A stretch of 64,000 bases of DNA from Limnephilus marmoratus (taxonomy: Eukaryota; Arthropoda; Insecta; Trichoptera; Limnephilidae). Position numbers and translations under genes: made by a program. A model generated the notes under the pieces. It made no database searches and was not told where the DNA came from. It saw only the letters and a list, made by a program, of their open reading frames with translations. Where the stretch lies: the NCBI GenBank assembly GCA_917880885.1, contig OU862910.1:20720710-20784709 (forward strand), in the 5' to 3' direction. Positions 44,993 to 55,305 of this stretch are shown piece by piece; within the stretch, counting starts at the first letter, position 1; every line of letters begins with the position of its first letter.

Positions 44993-45370
44993 AACTACTT
45001 TTTTTTTCTCTTTTTTGTGAAAATTATATTATTATCAACCATAGTAAATAGTATAACCATGTTTGTTAATTAATTTAACATTTTTCTTTATTATGTTCTT
45101 CTTTTTTATGTTTTTCTTTATTATGTTTATTTTCTTTTTGTCATTTAATAAGTTGAGTAGGTAAAAATACTAAACCAATATTTAACATAATGGAAATTAA
45201 TTGGTCTACAACATATGAAATTTTATTGTTATAGATTTATTTTACTGTATGACTGTTTTGTTTCCTCAATAAAAAGAAATATGAAATAAAATAAAAATAA
45301 AAAATACATTCATTTTTCAAAATACCTTCTTTCCACCCTAAAGGAGATATTTTGAAAGTTACAAACAATT
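44993..45370 (+). mobile_element. LINE 3' UTR
   Basis: AT-rich sequence ending in 'ataaaataaaaataaaaaat' (about 45287-45306), which serves as the tail of the fragment above. The Harbinger-type gene follows directly. Confidence 0.5.
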
Positions 45371-45617
45371 CCTATGCTTAATAAAGAAACTGCTCGACTT
45401 TTGACTGCATTAATTGCAGATATGATATGTTCTCCCAGTGACATGTAAGTAATGGTTGATAAAGTGTAATTACAAATATTTATTCAAATGACATGACGTA
45501 AATAAAATGAAGCTTCTAAAATTTGTTTCTTTCTGTTAGGAATGTGAAACCATCTGAGCCGTTGTTATTGGCTTTCAGGTTTTATGCAACTGGCTTAATG
45601 CAATGAGTACTCGGAGA

Positions 45618-45887
45618 CAGTAGCGTAGCGAGGGGGGGGCGGGGAGGGCGGTCCGCCCCGGGTCCAACCCAACGGGGGGGGGGTGACACTCGACCGTGGG
45701 AAAAAATTCACAAAGGATATTGTCACCAAAGTATTGTATACATGAACACTGTCTGTTATTTTCTTTCATATGTTCCTCGTGGAATGCCCCGAATTAATAG
45801 GGCGGGGGGGGGGGGGGGGGCGGTGACACCACTCCCCGGGGGGGGTGACATCCCCCCCGGGTACCACCCATGCTAGCTATGCCACTG
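45618..45887. mobile_element. hAT MITE, CAGTAGCGTAGC family (270 bp)
   Basis: Left 'cagtagcgtagcgagg' and right 'gctagctatgccactg', flanks 'ctcggaga' (45610-45617) and 'ctcagaga' (45888-45895), 7 of 8. Long G runs. Same family as 31271-31808. Its removal restores the Harbinger exon frame. Confidence 0.9.
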
Positions 45888-46335
45888 CTCAGAGATGTTG
45901 CAAATACACACAAAAGTACAGTGTGTAAAATAATTTTTAAAGTATCAAAGGCCAAAGCATCGCTAAACAAAAATTTCATATCAATGCCTAGAAGTGACGC
46001 TGAAATGTTTGAAAATAATGTGAAATTTCACAAATTGGCCAAATTTCCAAACGTCATAGGAGCTATTGATTGTACCCATATACCATAAATATACCAAACC
46101 AACCACCCATATACCAATAACATCTCCCGGTAAGTAAGATTTATCTATTTTATTTATCTGTATTATAATACAATTTGTACCCGACAAAAAATATCAAATA
46201 ATTATTAACTTTTATACAGATCTCTTAAGGTAAAACATTAATATTGGTTTTCATATTGTTATGCAATTGTAATATACTGCAAAGATTTTGTAATTTTAGG
46301 TGGACAAGTTGCAGAGTTATATACGGTGTCTGGAA

Positions 46336-46680
46336 ACTCGTAGTACAAGCGGGAAACTGGTAAATCTACATCACATTCGGAGTCGATTTGTGATATAACT
46401 TTTTTAATTTGAGCTTTCGTTTTCGAGTAATCGGGTCCGAATTTGGAATTTTTTTGGTTAAATTTGAATTTTTTTTTCACTAGGGGGTTGTTTCAGCTGT
46501 GTAATGTCTTATAAAATGCATCGAAGGGTAAACCGGGCTGAAAATTTTTTTTGACCCTTTAGTTGCCGAAAAAATGGAAAAAAAATAATATAAAAATCGA
46601 AATGCTCAGATCGAAAAAAATAAGTTTTTTGGATTCTCTACGTGAAGTAGATTCACCAGTTTCCCGCTTGTACTACGAGT
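46336..46680. mobile_element. Inverted-repeat element inside the Harbinger gene
   Basis: 34-nt arms at 46336-46369 and 46647-46680 pair with one mismatch ('actcgtagtacaagcgggaa' in the left arm). It separates the donor at 46130 from the next coding exon (about 46697), so it probably inserted in the intron and may have removed the acceptor. Confidence 0.75.
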
Positions 46681-47260
46681 TATTAAACGAAGTTACGAGT
46701 TGTTACGAAACCATAAAGGTTATTTTTCGTACAATGTACAAACAATTCGTAACGCTGATCTCCTAATTATGGATATTGTATGCAGATGGCCAGGAGCTAG
46801 CCACAACAGCACTATTTTTAATGCTAGTAACATACAAGTCAGGTTGGTGAATGGAGATTTTGGCAATAACGTTATTTTGGGAGATTGGCGGTTATGGCGT
46901 ACAGCGCTACCTTTTTACTCCTCTTAGAAATCCCTCGACACCAGGAGAGGAACTGTACAACAGATGCCATATTCGAACCAGAAACCCAGTAGAGCGTTCT
47001 TATGGTGTCTGGAAAAGACGTTTTCCCTGCATTGCCACCAAACTAAGATTAAGTCAGAACAGAATCGAAAGTGTCATTCTTGCCACCGCAGTTTTGCATA
47101 ATGTTTGCTTAAAGAAGAATATTCCGGAGGTAGATCCGGAAATAAATCTCGATAGATTCCGTATGGATAACAATGAAGGCGGTGGCACTGGTGGCAGTGG
47201 TGCGCCGACCACCTCTGGAAGAATAGCTAGGAAGCACTCATTCATTCCTATTTTGACCAG

Positions 47261-47782
47261 TAAGTATTTGTTCCTTGTATTCTTAATATTTATGTACATG
47301 GATAACCACTTTCTTACAGTATTCAACCCTTGACCCTTTGCAGGTTTTCATTTACATAAATCCATTAGAAATTAGACAAGTAATTAAATAAGGGGAGGTT
47401 TATATGGGCATGAGTGTAGAGCCGTCCTCTCCGCCTATCCCAATAGGGAGCTGGTGTGTAATGTGTATGTGTATATATAATTATTTTCCAGGTTGGCCGC
47501 CAGAGACAATATGAAAACTCATTAACTTACTCATGTGCAGTGACAGTGACTGCAGTGTGCAGTAGGCACATTACATGGAACAAGAAGATTTGAAATGGTG
47601 GACTCTTTTAAAAATATTATTTTTTATTTAAGAAGTTTGGGGTGCCATAGTCTTACTGGCTCCAGTAAAGGAAATTTTTTAGTTCTAACAATTATGTGTT
47701 CATAATTTATTAACACCCTTTTCAGGGCGCTTTTACAATAGTTATAACTAATATGTACATATTTAATAATTACACTGTTTGC
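47261..47782. other. Region between the Harbinger ORFs
   Basis: No coding feature. A 'gtgtgtaatgtgtatgtgtat' microsatellite-like tract at about 47453-47475. Confidence 0.4.
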
Positions 47783-47870
47783 CCTAAAGGAAAAAACGGT
47801 CGTTCCGAAACCAGTCGGCTTTCAACGAATATACAGTGGTTCAAACAAAGTAATATTGTTTTATTTATTA
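47783..47870 (+). repeat. Dispersed repeat D1, copy 2
   Basis: 'ggtcgttccgaaaccagtcg' followed by 'gtggttcaaacaaagtaat'. Clear match to 101-186 and 54124-54216. Confidence 0.55.
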
Positions 47871-47996
47871 CACATAACTATTATTATACATAAACCAACC
47901 AGTAATACAAAATATAATAGAAAATATGAAAAGCTGTTCTTCTCCGTCGATCTGCTGAAATGGAAAATTTTTAATTAAAAAAAAGGACGCTTCAGA

Positions 47997-48266
47997 TTAA
48001 TTATTTAATTTTTTTTCTAGATGTATTTCTAATATCTTTTTCTTTTTTTCTAATTCCAAATTTTGCATTTCAGCAGCATTTTTGCGGTCTTCATTTTCAG
48101 TTTTTTGCTTCAACACTTGAATCTCCATTTTTATTTTTTCTGCTTTCAATTGAATTAAATCTGTGCAAACGGACAGCCTAGCCTGTTTCGGAGGTGTGTT
48201 TTTTGAAAACCTTTTGCGAATATCTGGAACAAGAATAAAAGTTCCTATTTTATTTATTGGTTTCAT
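47997..48266 (-). CDS. Coiled-coil protein, probable Harbinger accessory (Myb/SANT-like) C-terminal part
   Basis: 89 codons from an ATG on the reverse strand, ending KKLNN. The last 55 residues are a charged heptad-like coiled coil (LKAEKIKMEIQVLKQKTENE). Harbinger elements usually encode, opposite the transposase, a Myb/SANT protein with a C-terminal coiled coil. The position and orientation fit, but the DNA-binding part is not visible because a LINE starts at about 48290. The assignment is inference. Confidence 0.45.
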   Translation of the reverse strand: MKPINKIGTFILVPDIRKRFSKNTPPKQARLSVCTDLIQLKAEKIKMEIQVLKQKTENEDRKNAAEMQNLELEKKKKILEIHLEKKLNN

Positions 48267-48289
48267 AAATCATTAAATAAAATAAAACT

Positions 48290-48853
48290 GTACAGGGCCC
48301 GCAGATACTTTAATAGTACACAACTACTAACCCTGTACAAATCACAAGTGCGCCCCACGGATGAATTTGGCAGCCACCTCTGGTCTGGAGCTCCAAAATA
48401 CCTGAAAAATACCCTCGACTCTGTGCAGAAACGAGCGGTCCGTTTGATAGATTCTCCCATCTTAACAGACGGATTGCAATCTTTAGAGCACAGGCGTCGG
48501 GTGGGAATGCTATCCTTGTTCTACCGGTATTACAATGAACGATGCTCCGAGGAACTAGCGTTGTCGGTGCATAGTCGGGAAACACGCCAAACGCGTGCCC
48601 AACATTTGTACACGGTTGACATTTGTCACATGAGAACGGGTCGTTTCTTCGACTCGTTCTTGTGTTCAACAGTTCGGCTATGGAATGATTTGCCGGCCTC
48701 TGTGTTTCCTCCTTCCTACAACATGGGTCTCTTCAAGACCAATGTTCATTCCTTCCTCTCCTCAAAAAGACCCTCCACACAGCATCCCAGATGACATAGG
48801 CCCTGAGGGAAATTATTTTTCTCAGGGCCTCCTGTGTGGAGTTAATGTAAAAA
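48290..48853 (+). pseudogene. LINE L1x RT C-terminal region with shared 3' tail
   Basis: Reads YFNSTQLLTLYKSQVRP, GSHLWSGAPKYL, GMLSLFYRYYNERCSEEL, RTGRFFDSFLCSTVRLWNDL and PSYNMGLFKTNVHSFL, the C-terminal segment of insect jockey/CR1-like LINE polymerases. It is 5'-truncated just inside this segment but otherwise open. The 3' UTR has the tail 'ccctccacacagcatccc' and stem 'ccctgagggaaattattttt', ending in an A-rich run. Confidence 0.85.
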
Positions 48854-48954
48854 AAATTAATCAATTAATTCAGATTATTAATCAATTCAGATTTTTATTG
48901 ATTAAAATATTTCCACTTACTTCTCAAAGGAGTTTCTGCTACAAAATCATTTTG

Positions 48955-50290
48955 ATTTATTTATTTGTTTGTTTACGCCTTGATGGCTTTTACATATAAA
49001 ATAAATTGTACAGGAGCATTATAACAAGTATGCAGTATCATAAGTATATAGTACGTAAAATGATAAACAGAGCTAGAAAGATATAAGTAGGCTTAACATA
49101 AGTAGGTATCAGTATTCGAGTAATTGTTTACAAAGGAGTTCAACCAGCGGATTCGTATTTGGGCTCACGCTATATTATATTCAATAATTATTGTCACAAT
49201 ATCACATAAAATGTGATTCCAAATATACTCGAAGCATACCGGTATTGCAGTGGTCTAAAACATTTTTAACGATTAATATAAAAGTAGGTAATTTTCTTGT
49301 AATTAATTATTATTTTTTTTTTTTGCTATCATAAATGCACGTATGTTTGTTATTATTATGAAACAGAAAAAAAAGAAAAGGTTCACAGTAATTACATATG
49401 TAAATAAGTAAGTAGGTACTATGAATGTAGTTATCATGAATGTAGTTACAGAGCAATGGGTATTAAGTTTGTTACTGTTAACAATGTGAAACATTTAAGG
49501 ATTTTTACGTTAGTTTGTTATTATCAGGAAAAAATAAAATAAAAGGTACACAGCAATTACATATATGTATAAAGAAGTAAGTAGGTACTATGAAAGTAGC
49601 AATGGGTATTAAATTTGTTACTTTTAACAATCTGGAACATTTAAGGATTTTTTCATCTGCATACATATACGCTTTTTGAAGGAAGCAATGTTTTTATAAA
49701 AAAATATATCGACAGAGCAAGTTTCATTCCCCACACGATGCAATCTCTGAAGACAAGAGTTAAACATAAAATTAGTGCGAGAAGCAACTATGTTAAATGG
49801 AGCATAGAGTCTGGTGTTGTAATTGTTAGGTACTTGATAATTTATCATGTTCACAAGTTCAGGGCTATCCAAATATCCGTTGATAATTTTAAATAATAAT
49901 AAAACATCACAGATTTTTCTTCGCTGTGACAATTCGGGTAATTTAAGCAATTGCATTAAATAATTATAATTTAAATTTTCTATTGGAATTTTTAATTTGT
50001 AATTTATATGCCTTAAAAATTTATGTTGTACTCTTTCAATTTTGTGTGAATGTACGTTGTATAATGGCGACCAGAGAGAGGAATTATACTCAAGAATACT
50101 TCTGACTAGCGTTATGTATAGCGTTTTGAGTGTATTAGTATGCATTAAATCTTTGGACGATCTTAACACAAAACCGAGACATTTAAGTGCTTTATTCATG
50201 ATTGCATCAATGTGGGGGACAAATGTCATCTTGTTATCAAAAATGGTATCTGTCTGGTCATCTATCACTGATCCTTCAGATAACTTGTCA
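48955..50290 (-). pseudogene. Second LINE RT C-terminal region and 3' UTR
   Basis: A reverse-strand frame of 214 codons (50268-49624) reads VPHIDAIMNKALKCLGFVLR, TLYITLVRSILEYNSSLWSP and KICDVLLLFKIINGYLDSPE, typical of LINE polymerase C-termini but a different family from L1x. The 3' UTR extends to a (aaat)n-like tail at about 48955-48975 and contains a tandem duplication (49382-49645). Confidence 0.82.
49382..49645. repeat. Tandem duplication in the LINE 3' UTR/coding end
   Basis: 'cacagtaattacatat...aagtaagtaggtactatgaa...caatgggtattaa...acatttaaggattttt' occurs twice with about 165-bp spacing (starts 49384 and 49549). The second copy contains the LINE stop region. Confidence 0.8.
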
Positions 50291-50993
50291 TGAAATATTT
50301 AATTCCATTTCATCACAATTAAGTCTAGTCACGTACCCCTAATTTATCAATATTTGTTTGGTTTGAAACACCAGTTGATTTTCCTTTAAATATAGAATTT
50401 TGGGCCATTCAATTATTTTTGAAAACAGAGGTTATAAAAGTCATTTTTTCCTTAGAGATTGTCACTGTTTGGAAAGAAGCCTTGGAGAGGTAGACTCCTT
50501 TTCGAGGGTCATCGTATATATTCCGATTTTATATAAAATGCAGTTTCATTAAACAAACATTTGAATTTTGTTGAAAACTTACGTAATGTAAAGTATTATC
50601 CCGCGTGTTCCGCTACCTTCTTATTTAAAATGGCGTGAAACCATAAATGAATTTAACTGACCGGGACTCAACTGTATTTTCCTGCAGCGAAAGAAAATTA
50701 TATTTTTTTTACAAACTCGGAAATTTCCTCGACGTAACCGTCTTTCGGACTGATTTGGAGAAAAATTATTATAAACTTGGAGATCCATCAACATTACGCA
50801 TGGAATGCGGCTAACCTGACCATGGCACTGGTCTTGATCTGAGACTGGCCCAATCACTGTAAGACGAATGATGTACAGCAGCATAAGCGGAGGGCATCAT
50901 ACATCAATCCTCGTTGCTATCGGTCTTGAGTATTCATTTTTAGCTAGAATAGATTTTGGTCGATCCTTGGGTGAGTCTCTCATTATAATAATT
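50291..50993. other. Unassigned sequence
   Basis: No domain, RNA or terminal repeats were recognised. Confidence 0.4.
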
Positions 50994-50997
50994 TTAA

Positions 50998-51978
50998 GGC
51001 TACGTCCGCATAGGCAGGCGGCTTGCTTAGCGCCTCGAGCCTAGCGAGTTACCTAGCGAGTAGCTTAGTAAAACGAATGTTCTCGAATTTTCCCGACCGG
51101 CCGCACTGCGCACTTGGCGCCTAGATAGGTAGTAGATAGCCGCTTAGCGTGTATCCAGGTAAACCAACGTGTTGGTTTTTTGCCACTAGGCGCGAGGCAT
51201 TTTAGAAGAAAAAATTGGATGAAATATTGTTAGACAGTTGTCAGAAACTATGGTAGCAATCTAAGTAGAAAAAGATGGTTAGTACTAAAAAGTGATTTAT
51301 TTATGATGAGATTTTTTTTTTACATTGAGAAGTTAATTGTGGTTATGAATTTTCGTGATTTGTTTTTTGGGGTGTTATGCCATGTTGCAGCTCATCTGTC
51401 CTGATGATAGTGATTATGGACACTGTAACGCTGTCTGAAACTTTGGCTAAAGGAGGTAGCGTAACACGGCATAACACCCCAAAAACAAATAACGAAAATA
51501 CTTTTGGCCGTGAAAATCTAAAAACGTACATGGTTATGAATGTATATTATGGTTATGGCGTTGGATTATGTTTTCAGGCAATGAGTTGTTCTGCCAGGTA
51601 ATCAATCCAATTCCGTTGAAATAATTTAACAAAATTTCTCTGGTTTGTAATGCACTGTTTAAAAATCTATATCGTTTATACAGAACATTTAACTCCCCAT
51701 GACTTGACCGTGACTTATTTATGTCATGAACCCAACTTGATGGATAAGACCGTGAAATGGAATATTTTAAATATGAATTTTCTGTAAGTAGCAGTTTTAG
51801 AACTATTTTTGAAAGTGACATCTCGTCAACGTGCCGACAAGCAAATGACCAAGGCACCTAGCGACCCACCACGCAAACCACCTTCAGTGCGGCCACCATG
51901 TACCCTAGCAAGTAGCCAGAGTGCAAGCCACGAAGCCACTAGGCTCTAAGCCAGCCGCCTGCCTATGCGGACGTAGCC
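50998..51978. mobile_element. Non-autonomous TTAA element (981 bp)
   Basis: Termini 'ggctacgtccgcataggcag' and complement with TTAA at both sides (50994-50997 and 51979-51982). Terminal GG next to TTAA fits Kolobok better than piggyBac (CC). Subterminal regions are full of 'agcga' and 'ctagc' repeats. A nested inverted-repeat element is at 51347-51506. No transposase. Confidence 0.85.
51347..51506. mobile_element. Nested inverted-repeat element
   Basis: Inverted repeats 'ttttttggggtgttatgcc' (about 51361-51379) and complement (about 51471-51489) lie within longer imperfect arms. A 10-bp direct repeat 'ggttatgaat' (51341-51350 and 51532-51541) flanks a slightly larger segment and may mark the true ends. 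Confidence 0.6.
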
Positions 51979-51982
51979 TTAA

Positions 51983-52480
51983 TGTTCTTTATTGGTTAAC
52001 TGATTTTTATTTGTTTTTTGAAATATAATATATGTAATCTGTTATATGAATACTGTCTTTCTTTTCATTATTAAAAAATCTTTATTGATTATAAAGTATT
52101 AAATCCCCAAGGCCATGATAAGGAATTTTGCTTTACCGTCTGTTAGCCTGGTTTAACAACCAGTGGCGCCCTTAAAAAAGCTAGCAGATACAATCACACA
52201 TTACCCGTATACATTACCCTCAATCTCATTTTTATTCCGTAACTTATCCCACAATTACACTTAACATTTGACACACTCTTCTCATGGAAACAAACTGCTG
52301 GCATGTGTCCATCACAGGATTTACTTCTGAAATCAAATAATATCTATGAACTATTATGCAATCTGGCGGAGAAACAATTTCCTGCTAAAAGAAATGATGA
52401 CAGTTATTGGGAGCAAGTCTTTAACGGGATAGTTGCTAATTGTAGATTGCGATTTGTGGGTAACTAAGTCAAATGTTTAT
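51983..52480. other. Unassigned sequence
   Basis: AT-rich. Nothing recognised. Confidence 0.4.
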
Positions 52481-52488
52481 CTGCTTGA

Positions 52489-53978
52489 CAGGGCCGGATT
52501 TATACATTTCTTAAGTATGGGCCACTTCATTTGGCCCCCTCTTCATCCTTCTTAGAAATTGCCACCTATCATAATCTAGTACGCGGCTGGCAGCAGGGCC
52601 GCTGACAGCCCATCTGAGCCCCAAGTCTAGTAGACTATACCGGGCCCCCTCCCCCCAACTTACCGGGAGGGGGAGAGAAAACAATTAAAAATGTCATGCT
52701 AACCCGCTACTGCTAGAAACACTATTTCATTACCTTTTCTTATTTTCTAGTGTCTTATACCATTATACCAATCATTCTAATTTAGCATAATTATTCAATG
52801 GAAATGTTTAAAAAGTTATGGTGAATACTCAAAATAAAATACTTGTGTTTATTGTTTAGTATATTTACATATTCTCCGTTGTTCATTATATCTTAAGGCT
52901 AATTATCTCTAAGGCTAAATTAAATTATTATAATATCAACACAGATATTATGTTAGTAATGAAATACTAAATCCGGGGCCCGTGAGCCCGTCCCGGGCCC
53001 CCCTTAGGACCGGGCCCCAAGTTTCAGACTTGGCCAACGTGCCCTCTCGGCGGCCCTGGCTGGCGGTGGCAAAACGAAAATTCCAGAGCCGATCGTTATT
53101 AAAGGCAAAAAAATTAAATTACAGTTATTTAACCGCTCAAATTTGTTTCATGGGGCCAAAGGACTTAGCCATAAAAGCTAAAATATCATTCGGTTTTGGC
53201 CTATTTACTAGCATATCGCTCGCCATACATTCCCAATGTTTTTGCCTGTGTAATATGAAAAGTATAATAAGAATTATATTGTTTTATGGGATTTTTTATT
53301 GACCAAATCATCGATAATAGCTTCATAGTTTATAGTATTCATTAAGTCTGCTTCTATGCATAGAAGAGCCAAAGAGTTGAGTTCTTCTTGCGACAATTAC
53401 CTCTGGTAATTCTGGTGACCGGCCAACTCAGAATGAAACCAACTCAGAATCACCGCAGAAATGTCATAGTGATGATAAAAAATATATAAAAAATTGGTTA
53501 AATAGGTAACGTATGGTTAAGGTTAGCGGCTATTTAAAAATAATTTTTTCATCACTCTTCATGACTTTTCTAAGAGTTGTCGAGTTGACTTGATTCTGAA
53601 TTGGCATGGAACCGGTACTTCTTCAATAATGAAGCGTGATCAAGATCATCACACACTTCCTCTTAACTTAAAATTCGCCAACAAACAAAGTACTTTTAGC
53701 AAGTGAAATATATTCGGACTAGCATAATCGAAGTAGCATAAACATAAGAAACTATCTAACACAGAATATGAGAATGAGTAGGTACTGTGAATTAGCGACT
53801 TTTACCAAATGAGATTTAAAATTTAATATATAGAAAACTCTATATATCCACAGTGACTTGTTTTTTGTTTATAATCGCACACAAACTTAATGGCTTACCA
53901 AAGCGAGCGAGCGCCGCCCCCTGAACTCTGCCGCCCCTAAGCCGCGGCCTATAGGGCCTATTGACAAATCCAGGACTG
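52489..53978. mobile_element. hAT element, CAGGGCCGGATTT left end (1490 bp)
   Basis: Left 'cagggccggatttata', right '...caaatccaggactg', perfect 8-bp duplication 'ctgcttga' (52481-52488 and 53979-53986). The right terminus has diverged (CCGGCCCTG to CAGGACTG). Same terminal family as 34860-44247. No transposase. Confidence 0.9.
52594..53058. mobile_element. Nested hAT MITE (465 bp)
   Basis: Left 'cagggccgctgacagcc', right 'ctctcggcggccctg', flanks 'gctggcag' (52586-52593) and 'gctggcgg' (53059-53066), 7 of 8. Subterminal 'cgggccccctcc' and 'ggaccgggcccc' blocks. Confidence 0.85.
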
Positions 53979-54123
53979 CTGCTTGACCATAAGGACCTCA
54001 AGTAGGGTTGCCATCCGTCCGGGTTTCCCCGGATTTGTCCTAGTTTAGAGGGAGTCCAGGGAGCGTCCGGGGGGGTTTCATTTGATGTCCAGGTTTAAAA
54101 AAATATATTTAAAGTCAAACATA

Positions 54124-54216
54124 TACGTTTGCTCTGAGGAAGGAACGGTCATTCTAAAACCGGTCGGCTTTAAACAAATATAAAAGTGGTTCAAACAAAG
54201 TAACATTGTTTCATTT
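54124..54216 (+). repeat. Dispersed repeat D1, copy 3
   Basis: 'tttgctctgaggaaggaacg' and 'aaaaccggtcggctttaaac', then 'gtggttcaaacaaagtaaca'. Preceded by a G-rich 'ccgtccgggtttccccgg' motif at 54016 that looks like another TE end. Confidence 0.55.
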
Positions 54217-54432
54217 ACCTTTAACTAAAATTAAATTCAATTTCCAAGAATACAGCTGCAAATTCCTTCTAAAAAAGGAAGATATTCTAAAAGCTTTCGG
54301 AAAGAGTGATAAATACAAAAAAACTGAAAAGTACAAAAGGCGAGAGGCTGCGGAAAAAGCTTTAATAGCTAGAAAATCAAATAATGTACTTTTGAGTGCA
54401 ATAATTTCTTTTCATTTTTGTAGTTAAAGTTA

Positions 54433-54983
54433 TGGTAAATATTTCCCTATCGAGTCCACGCTCAAAACACACTTTAAAAAATTAAAACAAATTGAACTAG
54501 GTAGATTACAGTTAGTAATAAGTAATTCAGTAACCGGAATTGAAAAATATTGCATTTTAATGGTTATTTTGTTATCTTTAAAAACGCAAAATGTCATTTC
54601 TCAAGGAACGCCATATGTTGTTAATTACGACGGCAAACGTCTCGCATGATTTTTCGTGTTTATGAAACCAAACAAAATAATGATTAATACGCATTATTTA
54701 TCATTTCCAAAGATTGCAATTCGTACTTATTATTGTCTAACTGACAGAAAGTGATTTTTTCTTTTAAAAATGCGTATTTCATCATCGTAATTAGTAATTA
54801 ACATGGCGGTCTTTGAAAATTGACATTTCGCGTTATTAATATTAAAAAAAAAACATTAAAACGCAATATTTTTCAATTCCGGTTACTGAATTACTTATTA
54901 CTAACCATTATCTACCTAGTACAATTTGTTTTAATTTTTTAAAGTGTGTTTTGAGCGTGGACACGATAGGGAAATATTTACCA
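54433..54983. mobile_element. Fold-back element with ~200-bp inverted repeats (551 bp)
   Basis: Left 'ggtaaatatttccctatcg' pairs with the right end at 54964-54982, and pairing continues through 'aaacacactttaaaaaatta', 'agtaataagtaattcagtaa' and 'ccggaattgaaaaatattgc' for roughly 200 bp per arm with few mismatches. No coding sequence; target duplication not resolved. Confidence 0.85.
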
Positions 54984-55305
54984 AAATTATGATTGTTTTT
55001 ATTATGTAAAAGAAATTTACAATATGGCTGGGGATTAAAACTTTAAGGTGATATAAATGAGTATAGTTTTTGGTTATTTTATGCTTAAAAAAATTAATAA
55101 TGTAACTTCTTACAAAATGTTTTAATAATCAGTTAGAATTTTTTTAAATTAAATTAAAACACAAATTATTCATATAAATACTGTGTTATGAAAACAAAAC
55201 CTTATTAAAAAACTAAAATGGTATCAGTACTTTTAAGATTTATATTTAAAAATTTAATTGAATTTTGTTAGGCTTATTATATAATTATATAATCTGTGTC
55301 ACTAA

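Larger units (their letters stand above)
45374..47260 (+). pseudogene. PIF/Harbinger transposase (HARBI1-like), interrupted
   Basis: Exon 1 (45374-45444) and exon 2 (from 45540) are joined by a 95-bp phase-2 intron with GTAAGT and TTAG; splicing gives SPSDMNVKPSEPLLLALRFY, the conserved HARBI1 N-terminal motif. An in-frame TGA follows ATGLMQ. A hAT MITE (45618-45887) splits the exon; removing it restores VLGDVANTHKSTVCKI. Then come the first catalytic Asp (GAIDCTHIP, about 46060-46085), a short duplication and a GTAAGT at 46130. An inverted-repeat insertion sits in or near the second intron. Next is GYFSYNVQTIRNADLLIMDI with RWPGASHNSTIF, where family members usually have HD, so the second Asp appears changed to Asn. 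A frameshift near 46885 follows, then RNPVERSYGVWKRRF with the catalytic Glu region. Confidence 0.9.
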
